Origin: Clostridiales bacterium
GTDB taxonomy: Bacteria > Bacillota > Clostridia > Lachnospirales > Lachnospiraceae
Assembly: GCA_029012085.1 (NCBI GenBank)
Contig: JAQXLK010000298.1
Span: 1-52,341, forward strand
Reading direction: 5' to 3'
Length of the DNA stretch: 52,341 bases
The position numbers and the translations under genes were made by a program. The stretch's first letter is position 1. Every line of letters starts with the position of its first letter. Below, piece by piece: positions 1-9,098 of the stretch. The notes beneath the pieces were generated by a model. That model saw only the letters and a program-made list of their open reading frames with translations. It was not told the DNA's origin and did not search any database.

Positions 1-60
1 CTCCATGAAATTGGATATCCAACATTCACGGAGTTCTATATGAAAATATGTGAAAACTAA
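1..60 (+). CDS. C-terminal end of a group II intron-encoded protein (reverse transcriptase/maturase), truncated by the window edge
   Basis: Open frame to the TAA at 58-60 (LHEIGYPTFTEFYMKICEN*), directly followed by intron domain V-like sequence. Confidence 0.6.
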   Translation, partial: LHEIGYPTFTEFYMKICEN

Positions 61-139
61 AGAACCGCCGTGTACGGAACCGTACGCACGGTGGTGTGGG
101 AGGACGGTAAATAAAATAATTATTTACCTCCTACCCGAT
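61..139 (+). mobile_element. 3' end of a group II intron (domains V and VI)
   Basis: Domain V-like hairpin GAACCGCCGTGTACGGAACCGTACGCACGGTGGTGTG, then domain VI-like hairpin GGTAAATAAAATAATTATTTACC ending in CTCCTACCCGAT. Confidence 0.75.
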
Positions 140-171
140 TGAAGATTGTTAGATTTTAAATGATTTTGGGC

Positions 172-200
172 TTGTGACACGAAAAAACCTATGTTATAGT
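172..200 (+). promoter_or_regulatory. Putative sigmaA promoter of the cobalamin operon
   Basis: TTGTGA (172-177), 17-nt spacer, TATAGT (195-200), just upstream of the riboswitch. Confidence 0.5.
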
Positions 201-214
201 AAACGTGGTTTTAT

Positions 215-480
215 AAAACGATTCTAAGTTCTGCCACATATGCTGGCAGCTAAGACGGGAAACAGGTGAGAATCCTGTACAGTCGTGCTACTGTAAGTGT
301 GTAGTTTTATTCCGTATAAGAATATTCTTATATCCATTGCATAGATATATGTGAGAAGGTAGGGATAAGGCGTTACTGCATAAGTCAGGAGACCTGCTTA
401 GAGTTACTTCCAAGACGCACACGGAATTGCGGATGGTGGATATACTGATTTTGGTTAGAGGCGGATTTTAGTGATTCGTG
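215..480 (+). ncRNA. Cobalamin (B12) riboswitch
   Basis: Contains GACGGGAAACAGGTGAGAATCCTGTACAGTCGTGCTACTGTAAGTGTG and AAGTCAGGAGACCTGCTTAGAGTTACTTCCAAGACGCACACGG, matching the cobalamin aptamer core and B12-box pattern. Confidence 0.9.
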
Positions 481-499
481 TTCTTTCTTCGTTTTATGA

Positions 500-535
500 A
501 AGCAATTATCCCTTTTGATAAGTGCTTTTTTCTTT
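500..535 (+). terminator. Intrinsic terminator of the cobalamin riboswitch expression platform
   Basis: AAGCAATTATC-CCTTTT-GATAAGTGCTT followed by TTTTTCTTTT, located between aptamer and CDS. Confidence 0.7.
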
Positions 536-628
536 TGCTGTGAAAAGCTATGGCGGAGTCAGTGGATATGAGTAAAACAGAAGGCACTTTTTTATATAGA
601 TAAAATGATAGAAAAGGAGTTTGGAAAA

Positions 629-3600
629 ATGAAAAGAGTTACAAAAACAATTATTTCATTTATGCTTGCAGCCGTAATGTTTTGTTTGTTGGGAACGGAT
701 AAAGTAGCAGCTGCAGAAGTGAATTATGAAGAACAATATGTTGTAATGTCATTAGAAGGATTGACGCTGGGGCAGGGATATTACATGTTACCTGAAAAGA
801 TGTCTTATGCTGATATTGCAAAGGTTTGGAAGGATGCAGGTGTTGAGATTGATTTAGAACATCTGACAGTTTCTCAGGCAACCTATGCATTTTTTAAGAA
901 AGCCGGAATAGAAACCAATCCTGTGCTTGGAAGTGAATATAATACAAGCGGTTTCTATTTAAGCAGTGTAAAAGAGATAGATACAGGAAATGTAGAAGTT
1001 CCGGAAGTTGTTAAAGATGGCTATAAGAGTAAGAATGGTGTTGAGCCGGCATTAAATGGAAAAACAGGAACAGATTTGGGAGAATTTGATTACTCTCAAA
1101 CAGCAGGCTGGATGGTTTCTGTGGATAATGAGTTTATAAATAAAGGTGCAGGAAGTTACGAGTTAGCTTCAAACACTGAGGAAAATAGTGTTCATGTTGT
1201 GCGCTGGCAGTTTACACTGTTTGGACTTGGTGCAGATATAGGCGCATCTCAAAGTCCTTATTATACGATGGCAGATAAAAGCCAGCTTTATATGCAATAT
1301 GCAGAGCACACTTCTCTAATTAATGAGAATCCTACAGAGAAAGAATCAATTTTGGCAACAATGGCAAAGTTGGATGCCGCGGAGGATGAAGTTACAGCTT
1401 CTCTTACTTGCATTTCCAATCTGGTGAAGAATGAGTATGAAGAAGAAGGTTCGGACGAAGGAAAAGTAGAAGTTACCATCAATATGAATGCGATGACTCC
1501 TACGATGTGTCTTAAGAATAGCGAAGGAAAAAAAATCCGTTTGGGAGAACCGGATGGTTATGCATATACAGTAAAGCTTACACCAGGAGTATATACACTG
1601 ATTGGATATGACAAAGCAGATGGAAAAACCATAAATGGTACCATTGATTTGGTTGTAGAGAATAAAGAAGGACAAACCTATACACTGTATACAGTGAGCA
1701 ACATATATTGTGCAAATACGGATTGGACAAATGAAGATTATAAAATGACTTTATCTGTCCTCGATTCAGAAAATGTGGACCGTCATGCAGTATTTGGACA
1801 TATTTATAATCAGGATACCCGTTATTCTGCAATTTGTTATAATGGGGATACGGTCCGCGTAACACTTGAGCCTTTGGGCGAAAAAGCTGATTTATATATG
1901 CAGAAAACGGCATCTGCAACGGTTACAGCAAATCGTTCATTTGGATTTAATATTTCTGCACCGGAAGCTAAAAAAATGTCAATTACAGTGCCAGAAGGGT
2001 CAAAGCTTCGGGTTGGGACATTAAGTAATTACTATATATACGAAGATATTGTTGCATCAGGAGAGGCTGTATCTGATTCGAATACCAAGACAGATACCTA
2101 TACCTATCGTGTTGCAAGTGGAACAACGTACTATTACAGAGTATCAAAAGATGGCGGTGTAACCTATTGGAATTGGGTATCCACAAAAGAAGATACAGCT
2201 TATACTGTCACAGAAGATGATTTGTATATGAACGATTCCTCAAAAAATCCGTCAACGGTAGTGGATGATTTATCTGCCAACAAATATGATGTGGCTGATT
2301 TATATTTAACAGGTAACGAAAAGGGCTGCATCTCTTTAGATGTAGGAGATACGTATAAGCTGGAAGCTTTTCGTAATTGGCAGGCAATTGAAGGAATTGG
2401 CAATGCAAAAACAGCAGAACCGGATTTTCATTACACGATAATTAATGTAAATGGAGAGCAAAGTACAGATATTATAAAGGTTGTTACGAAGGAAAATAGT
2501 GCAGAGGCTGAGATTCAGGCTCTTTCTAATGGAACTGCAATTGTGCTTGTTACATATGATGCCATGACCAATAAGGTGGGTATGGGAGGAGATTTCTTTA
2601 GTGCCGTCTGGCCGGAAAACACTGGTGTATTGGTTGTGAATGTTGGTGAGAATGGAGATAGTATTCAAACCGGAATGGTAATGAATGAGGGGAAGAATAC
2701 AAAAGCACAGAAAGTAAGCGGTGATGCATTAGATGCCGAGCTGGATGTCTTATATTATGAAAAGGGAACAGAAGGAGCCAGCTATACATTTACTCCAGAG
2801 TCTGGAGTAGAGGTTACGGTAGCTCGTCCGTCCTATGAAAATGGAGCGTTAACATATCGTGGTTTTGATTCAAAAGGCATAACCTCTGGCAATGGAACTT
2901 ATACGATTAGTGGTTTAACAAAGGGAAGTAACATTGTCAGGATTACAAAAAATGATATCAGTACATATCAGGTAATCCGGGCAAAAGAGGTTAAGGTTAC
3001 TTATAGTTATCAGGATGCAGAAGGTAATGCGGTTGAGAAAGAAAATCTAAAAGCAGGCGATACCATTACCATTGAATATGGTGAGCTTACACAAGAAGGT
3101 ACAGCTTATCAGGGACTATATATTCCGGCAAACAAGCTTGCAGGTATATATAATATGTCTGGAACAATATGTTTATCTGATAGTGAAGGAAATATTTATA
3201 AGGGAACAGGAAACCAGTACCTGTTTGCATATACTGCAAATGCACAGAAAGTAACGGTGAAGATTCCAAAATATTATGATAAAGATACCTTTGTCTTAAA
3301 TGGTAATATAATGGAAAGCGGTTTTGGTTCTGTCTATGGTATGCATAGAATCCTGCGGCATGCAACAGGCAAAACACCACAGTTTGCCGCAAGCGCCAAT
3401 ACAGCATATATGGGTATGCTTCCAGCTGCCAGCTTTCATCTGCAGGATGCAGGATTTACCAAGGTAACATTAAGCGTCAAGGATAAATCCAGTGCTGCAG
3501 AGATTACAGACTATACTATCGAGTTGGCAGACAGCCAAGGGAATAAGACCGTTTGTGAGGATGGCAGCTTCAACGCAGTAGCAGGAGAAACCTATACATA

Positions 3601-6600
3601 CCAGATATATGCTGCGGGATATATGTATGAGACAGGTTTGGTTGAAGTACCGGAAGGAACGGAAAGTCCATATGGTACAGAGGTTGAGTTAACAAAGACT
3701 TCTGCTGGTGCATGGGACGGTAAAACAAAAATCGAACCATCAAAAGATGCAGAAGAAATATATCAGATAGAGACAGGTGCAGAGCTTGCATGGTTTGCAG
3801 ATGAAGTAAATGTGAAGAAGAATACAGGTATTGCAGCTGTACTGACAAGTGATATTGATCTTTCAGGATATCCATGGACTCCAATCGGAACTATATCTCA
3901 GTCATATAGTGGTATCTTTGATGGAAAGAATCATACTGTAAAAAATATGTATGTCAAAGATATCTCCTATGCTGGTTTGTTTGGATGTGCAAAAGGAATC
4001 ATTCAGAACGTAACGGTAGAAGGTAAGATTATATCAAGCAAGGGTTCTATCGGAGCGATTGTAGGTTATCTTCAGGCGGGAACTGTAGCACAGAATGCAA
4101 AGATTTCAAACTGTACCGGTAAAGTGGAGATTGCAGCAACAGGAACGGTATCTAATATTGGAGGAATTGCTGGCTATGTATATGCAACTTCAAAAATTCC
4201 TGGTTGCGTGGAAAATTGTGTGAATTACGGAACTATCACGGCAGAATCAGGTACATCCGTTGGTGGTATTACAGGAGCTATGATTGCAGCAAATGTGCAG
4301 ATTAGCCAATGCATAAATTATGGTAATGTTTCGGCAAAATCGGCTGTTGGCGGTATTGTGGGAAATTATTCACAGTCAGGCAGTGCAAAATTAGAGTATT
4401 GTCTGAATGCCGGAGAGGTAAGTGGAGAAAGTCAGACTGGTGGTTTGATTGGATGTGCAAAGGGCGGTTCGTCGGAAGAAGCATTTTTTGTATTATCAAA
4501 ATGTTATAATAAAGGAAATGTAAATGCCGGGGATAGTTCCGTGACTGCTTCGATTGCCGGCAGTATTACAAATTCAACGGTAGACGGATGTTATTACTCA
4601 AATACAGAGGAAGCTGTAGAGGGGATTGAAAAAGAGCAGGCAATGCATGTGTCTGATACCGAGCTGTCAGAAATTGACCAACTGACAACAGAAACGGTAT
4701 CCAAAAAGAAACACAAAGAGCTTTTAGATAAAGCAAATGGATTTTATGATGTTTTGACACATACCAGCATTACAGAGGAAGAAGTAAGCAGAGCACAACT
4801 TATTGCTAATCTGCTTGAAATACTGAAAAACCTTAAGACTGTGCATGTGGGTGTATATGACTACGCTGCTGTGAAAAAGCAGATTCAAGGAGCATCTACA
4901 ACAGGTGTAATTTTAGACGCAAAGAATATAGAAGTAGAAGCACAAACGGCAGAAGAGGCTGTAAAAAAAGCTTTTGATACAAACAATATCAGATATGAAT
5001 ATGTGGATAGTCCGTATGGTGGATATATTGCGTCCATTAATGATCTGGGTGCCTTGGAGAATTATTTATGGTCAGGATGGAATCTTGAGTATAATGATGA
5101 TGCATATCAAAATGGTGGATTAAGTTCTATTGAGTTAAAGGAAGAAGCTGTATTAGAGTTTCATTATAGTTTGACTGGAGATGATATCGGCTCGCCATTT
5201 GCAGCGCTTCCGACTCTTGAAAGATTATCAATTGGAAATACAAATCTTTCATTTTGTGTAGAATCGCAGACAGATGAGAACTGGAATACAACCTATACTT
5301 ATAAAATGAATGATAAAGTGATGGAAGGAACTGGAACACAGGATAGTCCGTTTGTGATTTCTCTGACTGTAGCAGAGGATTTATCAGGAATAGCAGTAGA
5401 TTATGATACGGTAGCAGATGAACATTATGTTACGGTAAATGGTCTTGAAAGTACAATGAACTTGACGGAACCTGTCACCTTTACCCTTGCTTCTGGAGTA
5501 AGAGAGACATATTATCGTCTTGCGGTTGAAAAAAAAGCAAAGGAAGAAGAACCTAAAAATCTAAATGATATAAAGACAAAGACCTTGTCTTATCTGCACA
5601 CGCAGATTACAAATCCGACTTGTGCAAGCATAGGAGGTGAATGGTCTGTTATTGCATTGTCAAGAGCTGGTGTGGAGGATGTAAAATGGTATCATACTTA
5701 TTATTCAAATTTATGTGAAACTGTAAAAGAGAAAGGTGTAATGCTACATGCAACAAAGTCTACTGAAAATTCAAGAGTAATTCTTGCATTGACAGCAATC
5801 GGGGCAAACCCGGAGAATGTGGAAGGTTATAATTTATTAGAACCTTTAGCAGATATTAATTATGTAGGAAAACAAGGAATAAATGGTTACATTTATGCTT
5901 TGATAGCGCTGGATAGTGGCAAATATAATATTCCGGAGCTTCAATCAGATGGCGTGCAAAATACTCGTGAGGGTATGATAAGTGCAATTCTAGATCGTGC
6001 ATTACCGGATGGTGGATGGGGCTTATCAGATAATACAATGGAAGTGGATATTACAGCCATGGCAATTCAGGCATTGGCTCCATATTATAGTACGAGAACA
6101 GATGTTAAGACTGCTGTGGATAAGGGGTTAGAGGTACTGTCTGATGCACAGCAGGCAGATGGTGGATTCGTTTGTTATGGGAGTTTAACTACTGAAAGCT
6201 GCGCACAGGTGATTTGTGCATTGTCTGCATTGGGAAGAGATGCAGATACAGATGAGAGTTTTATAAAGAATGGTAATTCTGTGTTAGATGCAATGCTAAG
6301 CTTTTATGATGGGGCAACAGGCGGATTTAAACATATTGCCAGTGGAACTGTAGATGGCATGGCTAGTGAACAGGCTGCATATACACTTGTGGCATACGAT
6401 CGTTTTAAGAACAATGAAAACAGCTTGTATAGTATGTCAGATGTAACCTGCCTGTATAAATGTAAATCTGGTAGTCATTCATGGGATGAAGGCTTGGTTA
6501 TAAAAGAGGCAACTAAAAATGAAACGGGTGAAAAGATATTTACCTGTAAAGTCTGTGGGGAAACGAAAACGGAAGTTATTCCGAAACTTTCAACGGGTGA

Positions 6601-7024
6601 ACAGACTCCAACGACAGCTACAACGGAAAAGCAGACATCGGAAGATGGAAAGCAGGAAGATAAAACAGAAGCACCGGCAAACATAGATAATACAGAAGAA
6701 AAATTGGAAAAACCATCGCCTGCAAAGACATCTGTGAAAAAGGTAACTTCCCCAAAGAAGAAGCAGTTGAAAGTTACATGGACAAAGAAGTCTGGTGTGA
6801 CTGGATACCAGATTCAGGTAAGTACATCTTCAAAGTTTGCAAAATCGAAGACAAAGACTTATACGGTTAAAGGAAGCAAAACAACCAGTAAAATCATTAA
6901 GTCATTAAAGACAAAGAAAAAATACTATGTACGAATTCGAACCTATAAGAAGATAACTTCAAATGGAAAGAGTATCACCGGATACAGTGCATGGTCTGGG
7001 AAAAAGAGTATACAGGTTAAATAA
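629..7024 (+). CDS. Very large secreted protein with DUF4430/transcobalamin-like segments, GLUG repeats, an alpha/alpha-toroid (terpenoid-cyclase/intrinsic-factor-like) region and a C-terminal Fn3-like domain; candidate B12-capture protein
   Basis: ORF track 605..7024; ATG 629 preferred (AAGGAG at 614-619). Signal peptide MKRVTKTIISFMLAAVMFCLLGTDKVAAAE; GWMVSVDNEF DUF4430-like motif; GGIAGYV/GGITGAM/GGIVGNY/GGLIGCA GLUG motifs; DGGWGLSDNTMEVDITAMAIQALAPYY and DGGFVCYGSLTTESCAQVICALSALG toroid repeats. Confidence 0.85.
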   Translation: MKRVTKTIISFMLAAVMFCLLGTDKVAAAEVNYEEQYVVMSLEGLTLGQGYYMLPEKMSYADIAKVWKDAGVEIDLEHLTVSQATYAFFKKAGIETNPVLGSEYNTSGFYLSSVKEIDTGNVEVPEVVKDGYKSKNGVEPALNGKTGTDLGEFDYSQTAGWMVSVDNEFINKGAGSYELASNTEENSVHVVRWQFTLFGLGADIGASQSPYYTMADKSQLYMQYAEHTSLINENPTEKESILATMAKLDAAEDEVTASLTCISNLVKNEYEEEGSDEGKVEVTINMNAMTPTMCLKNSEGKKIRLGEPDGYAYTVKLTPGVYTLIGYDKADGKTINGTIDLVVENKEGQTYTLYTVSNIYCANTDWTNEDYKMTLSVLDSENVDRHAVFGHIYNQDTRYSAICYNGDTVRVTLEPLGEKADLYMQKTASATVTANRSFGFNISAPEAKKMSITVPEGSKLRVGTLSNYYIYEDIVASGEAVSDSNTKTDTYTYRVASGTTYYYRVSKDGGVTYWNWVSTKEDTAYTVTEDDLYMNDSSKNPSTVVDDLSANKYDVADLYLTGNEKGCISLDVGDTYKLEAFRNWQAIEGIGNAKTAEPDFHYTIINVNGEQSTDIIKVVTKENSAEAEIQALSNGTAIVLVTYDAMTNKVGMGGDFFSAVWPENTGVLVVNVGENGDSIQTGMVMNEGKNTKAQKVSGDALDAELDVLYYEKGTEGASYTFTPESGVEVTVARPSYENGALTYRGFDSKGITSGNGTYTISGLTKGSNIVRITKNDISTYQVIRAKEVKVTYSYQDAEGNAVEKENLKAGDTITIEYGELTQEGTAYQGLYIPANKLAGIYNMSGTICLSDSEGNIYKGTGNQYLFAYTANAQKVTVKIPKYYDKDTFVLNGNIMESGFGSVYGMHRILRHATGKTPQFAASANTAYMGMLPAASFHLQDAGFTKVTLSVKDKSSAAEITDYTIELADSQGNKTVCEDGSFNAVAGETYTYQIYAAGYMYETGLVEVPEGTESPYGTEVELTKTSAGAWDGKTKIEPSKDAEEIYQIETGAELAWFADEVNVKKNTGIAAVLTSDIDLSGYPWTPIGTISQSYSGIFDGKNHTVKNMYVKDISYAGLFGCAKGIIQNVTVEGKIISSKGSIGAIVGYLQAGTVAQNAKISNCTGKVEIAATGTVSNIGGIAGYVYATSKIPGCVENCVNYGTITAESGTSVGGITGAMIAANVQISQCINYGNVSAKSAVGGIVGNYSQSGSAKLEYCLNAGEVSGESQTGGLIGCAKGGSSEEAFFVLSKCYNKGNVNAGDSSVTASIAGSITNSTVDGCYYSNTEEAVEGIEKEQAMHVSDTELSEIDQLTTETVSKKKHKELLDKANGFYDVLTHTSITEEEVSRAQLIANLLEILKNLKTVHVGVYDYAAVKKQIQGASTTGVILDAKNIEVEAQTAEEAVKKAFDTNNIRYEYVDSPYGGYIASINDLGALENYLWSGWNLEYNDDAYQNGGLSSIELKEEAVLEFHYSLTGDDIGSPFAALPTLERLSIGNTNLSFCVESQTDENWNTTYTYKMNDKVMEGTGTQDSPFVISLTVAEDLSGIAVDYDTVADEHYVTVNGLESTMNLTEPVTFTLASGVRETYYRLAVEKKAKEEEPKNLNDIKTKTLSYLHTQITNPTCASIGGEWSVIALSRAGVEDVKWYHTYYSNLCETVKEKGVMLHATKSTENSRVILALTAIGANPENVEGYNLLEPLADINYVGKQGINGYIYALIALDSGKYNIPELQSDGVQNTREGMISAILDRALPDGGWGLSDNTMEVDITAMAIQALAPYYSTRTDVKTAVDKGLEVLSDAQQADGGFVCYGSLTTESCAQVICALSALGRDADTDESFIKNGNSVLDAMLSFYDGATGGFKHIASGTVDGMASEQAAYTLVAYDRFKNNENSLYSMSDVTCLYKCKSGSHSWDEGLVIKEATKNETGEKIFTCKVCGETKTEVIPKLSTGEQTPTTATTEKQTSEDGKQEDKTEAPANIDNTEEKLEKPSPAKTSVKKVTSPKKKQLKVTWTKKSGVTGYQIQVSTSSKFAKSKTKTYTVKGSKTTSKIIKSLKTKKKYYVRIRTYKKITSNGKSITGYSAWSGKKSIQVK

Positions 7025-7125
7025 TGTTATATTAGAGTCACACGTTTTATGTCTGCATGAAGCGTGTGACTTTAAGACTGTGAAAAGAGTATGCAGTTTT
7101 ATTAAAACAAAAAGGGAGGAATCTT

Positions 7126-8136
7126 ATGGAACCGCGTAGATGGAAAAAAATAGCATTTATATTCTGTGTGTCAGCTTTGCTCATTTTTGCCTTTTGGTAT
7201 GGTGGAGATGCCGCTGGTTTACAAGGATTTTCTCTGTCAGGAGAACAGACAGCAGAGCAGGAAATGGAGTCTGTTGTTGGACAAAATAAGACAACAGTGA
7301 ATAATGAAAATTCATCTAGCGATGAAGACACGAAGGATAGTAAGGAAAAAAAGAATGCATTTGAGCAGTTCTTTATGCATATTACAAAAAAGAGCAGTTC
7401 CAAAGATACTTCTAAAAAAAGTGCGCAGAACAATAAAAAAGCACAAAAAAACGCAAATAGAGCAGTTGATAAGGCACAAAAAAAGAATTCGAATAAGAAA
7501 AAAATTTTGAAAACAGATAATGCATCAGAAAAAAAGACGGATAGCGCAGTTAGTGAAGAACCGTCAAATGGTCAGACGGACACTAATAAAAATACTGCAA
7601 GTGACAGTAATGATTCAAACAGCCCCAATTCAAATAATGATTCCGAAAGTACAACACAGAATCCGGGAAATGAATCGAATATTGATAAGTCTACAACAGA
7701 TGGAAAGGATTCCGGAACAGGAAAGGATACAATCAAGTGTACAATCTCTATCTCCTGTGCAACATTACTTAATCATTTGGATACACTTTCGAATGCAAAG
7801 AAGAAGCAGGTTCCAAAGGATGGGATAATATTAAAACCAGTATCAGTGGAAGTGAAAAAAGGAGGAACCGTATTTGATGTACTTCAGTCTGTTGCAAAGG
7901 ATAATAAGATTCACTTAGAATATTCTTTTACACCCGCATTTAAAAGCTATTATATTGAAGGGATTCATAACTTATATGAATTTGATTGTGGAGAATTGTC
8001 GGGATGGATGTATAGTGTAAATGGTGAATTTCCGGGAGTGGGATGTTCAGCATATACGGTAGGAGATGGCGATATCATTAATTGGGTATATACCTGTGAT
8101 TTGGGAAAAGACGTAGGGGGATATTTTGAAGAATAA
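7126..8136 (+). CDS. Membrane-anchored protein with low-complexity linker and C-terminal DUF4430 (transcobalamin-like) domain
   Basis: RBS AGGGAGG; N-terminal TM segment; Ser/Asn/Lys-rich linker; C-terminus GTVFDVLQSVAKDN...GELSGWMYSVNGEFPGVGCSAYTVGDGDIINWVYTCDLGKD. Confidence 0.85.
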   Translation: MEPRRWKKIAFIFCVSALLIFAFWYGGDAAGLQGFSLSGEQTAEQEMESVVGQNKTTVNNENSSSDEDTKDSKEKKNAFEQFFMHITKKSSSKDTSKKSAQNNKKAQKNANRAVDKAQKKNSNKKKILKTDNASEKKTDSAVSEEPSNGQTDTNKNTASDSNDSNSPNSNNDSESTTQNPGNESNIDKSTTDGKDSGTGKDTIKCTISISCATLLNHLDTLSNAKKKQVPKDGIILKPVSVEVKKGGTVFDVLQSVAKDNKIHLEYSFTPAFKSYYIEGIHNLYEFDCGELSGWMYSVNGEFPGVGCSAYTVGDGDIINWVYTCDLGKDVGGYFEE

Positions 8137-8168
8137 TGGTAAATGCCTGACAATATGAGGAGAGAAAG

Positions 8169-9098
8169 ATGGAGCGATATCATCCGATTGTAAATATCAT
8201 ATGTTTTGTAAAGATTTTAGGATTTGGAATGTTTTTGGAACATCCAGATTAGTTGTTGTTGAGTCTTATCGGTGCTGTTTGTTATAAGATTCGCTTATTT
8301 GGCTGGAAAAGTGCAAAAAAAGGATTTGCAGGACTAATTGCGATTATGCTGTTGACGGCGGTTATCAACCCTGCATTCAGCCATCAGGGGGTGACAGTGC
8401 TTGTATATCTTCCGACAGGAAATATGTTGACGTTAGAATCCATCTTATACGGGTTGGGTGCTGCAGGAATGTTGGCAGCAGTATTGCTATGGTTTCGATG
8501 TGTGAGTGTCATTATGACATCAGATAAGATTATATATCTGTTTGGGAAAGGATTTCCAGTGCTGGGACTATTGTTATCTATGATACTTGGGTTTCTTCCT
8601 AAAATGCAGAAAAAACTTCGGGAAATCAAGTATGCAAGAAGCTTTGAGTTGGAGAGGCAAATGATATTGCAGGAAAAACAGGAAGGAAATGAGCGAAAAA
8701 CGGCAGACAGAAAGATGGTAATGAAATTACAGCGCATAAAGCATGGAATAGAAAATATTTCGATATTGATTACCTGGGCGCTGGAGGATGCCGTGGAGAC
8801 AGCAGACAGCATGAAAAGCAGGGGATATGGACTGATTGGAAGAACCTCTTTTACAACATATCGCTTTTTATGGAGAGATTTTCGAATGAGTCTGTTGCTG
8901 CTAGTGGAAGGTCTTTACTTAATAATAGGAAAAATAAATGGTGCAATATACTGGGTGTATTATCCTCAGATGGAGGGAAATGCGTGGAATGTATATTCCG
9001 TAAGCCTTTATTTGGTATATATGATGCTTGTATTAACACCGGTTATTGTAGAGTTTGGTGAGGAAAGAAGATGGAACAGATTACAGTCCGCAATTTAA
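8169..9098 (+). pseudogene. ECF transporter transmembrane component EcfT, interrupted in frame by TAG at 8250-8252 (ORF track piece 8253..9098)
   Basis: ATG 8169 has SD GAGGAG; frame reads MERYHPIVNIICFVKILGFGMFLEHPD*LLLSLIGAVCYKIRLFGWKSAKKGFAGL..., EcfT-like on both sides of the TAG. No SD before the TTG at 8253. Confidence 0.75.

Noticed and set aside
8384-8812. Minus-strand 142-aa ORF inside EcfT, and many other 60-140-aa antisense ORFs (for example 660..890, 2336..2668, 9957..10352, 11538..11870, 36629..37099, 43755..44288)
   Set aside because: They are shadows of well-supported coding genes on the opposite strand, lacking recognisable motifs or plausible SDs.
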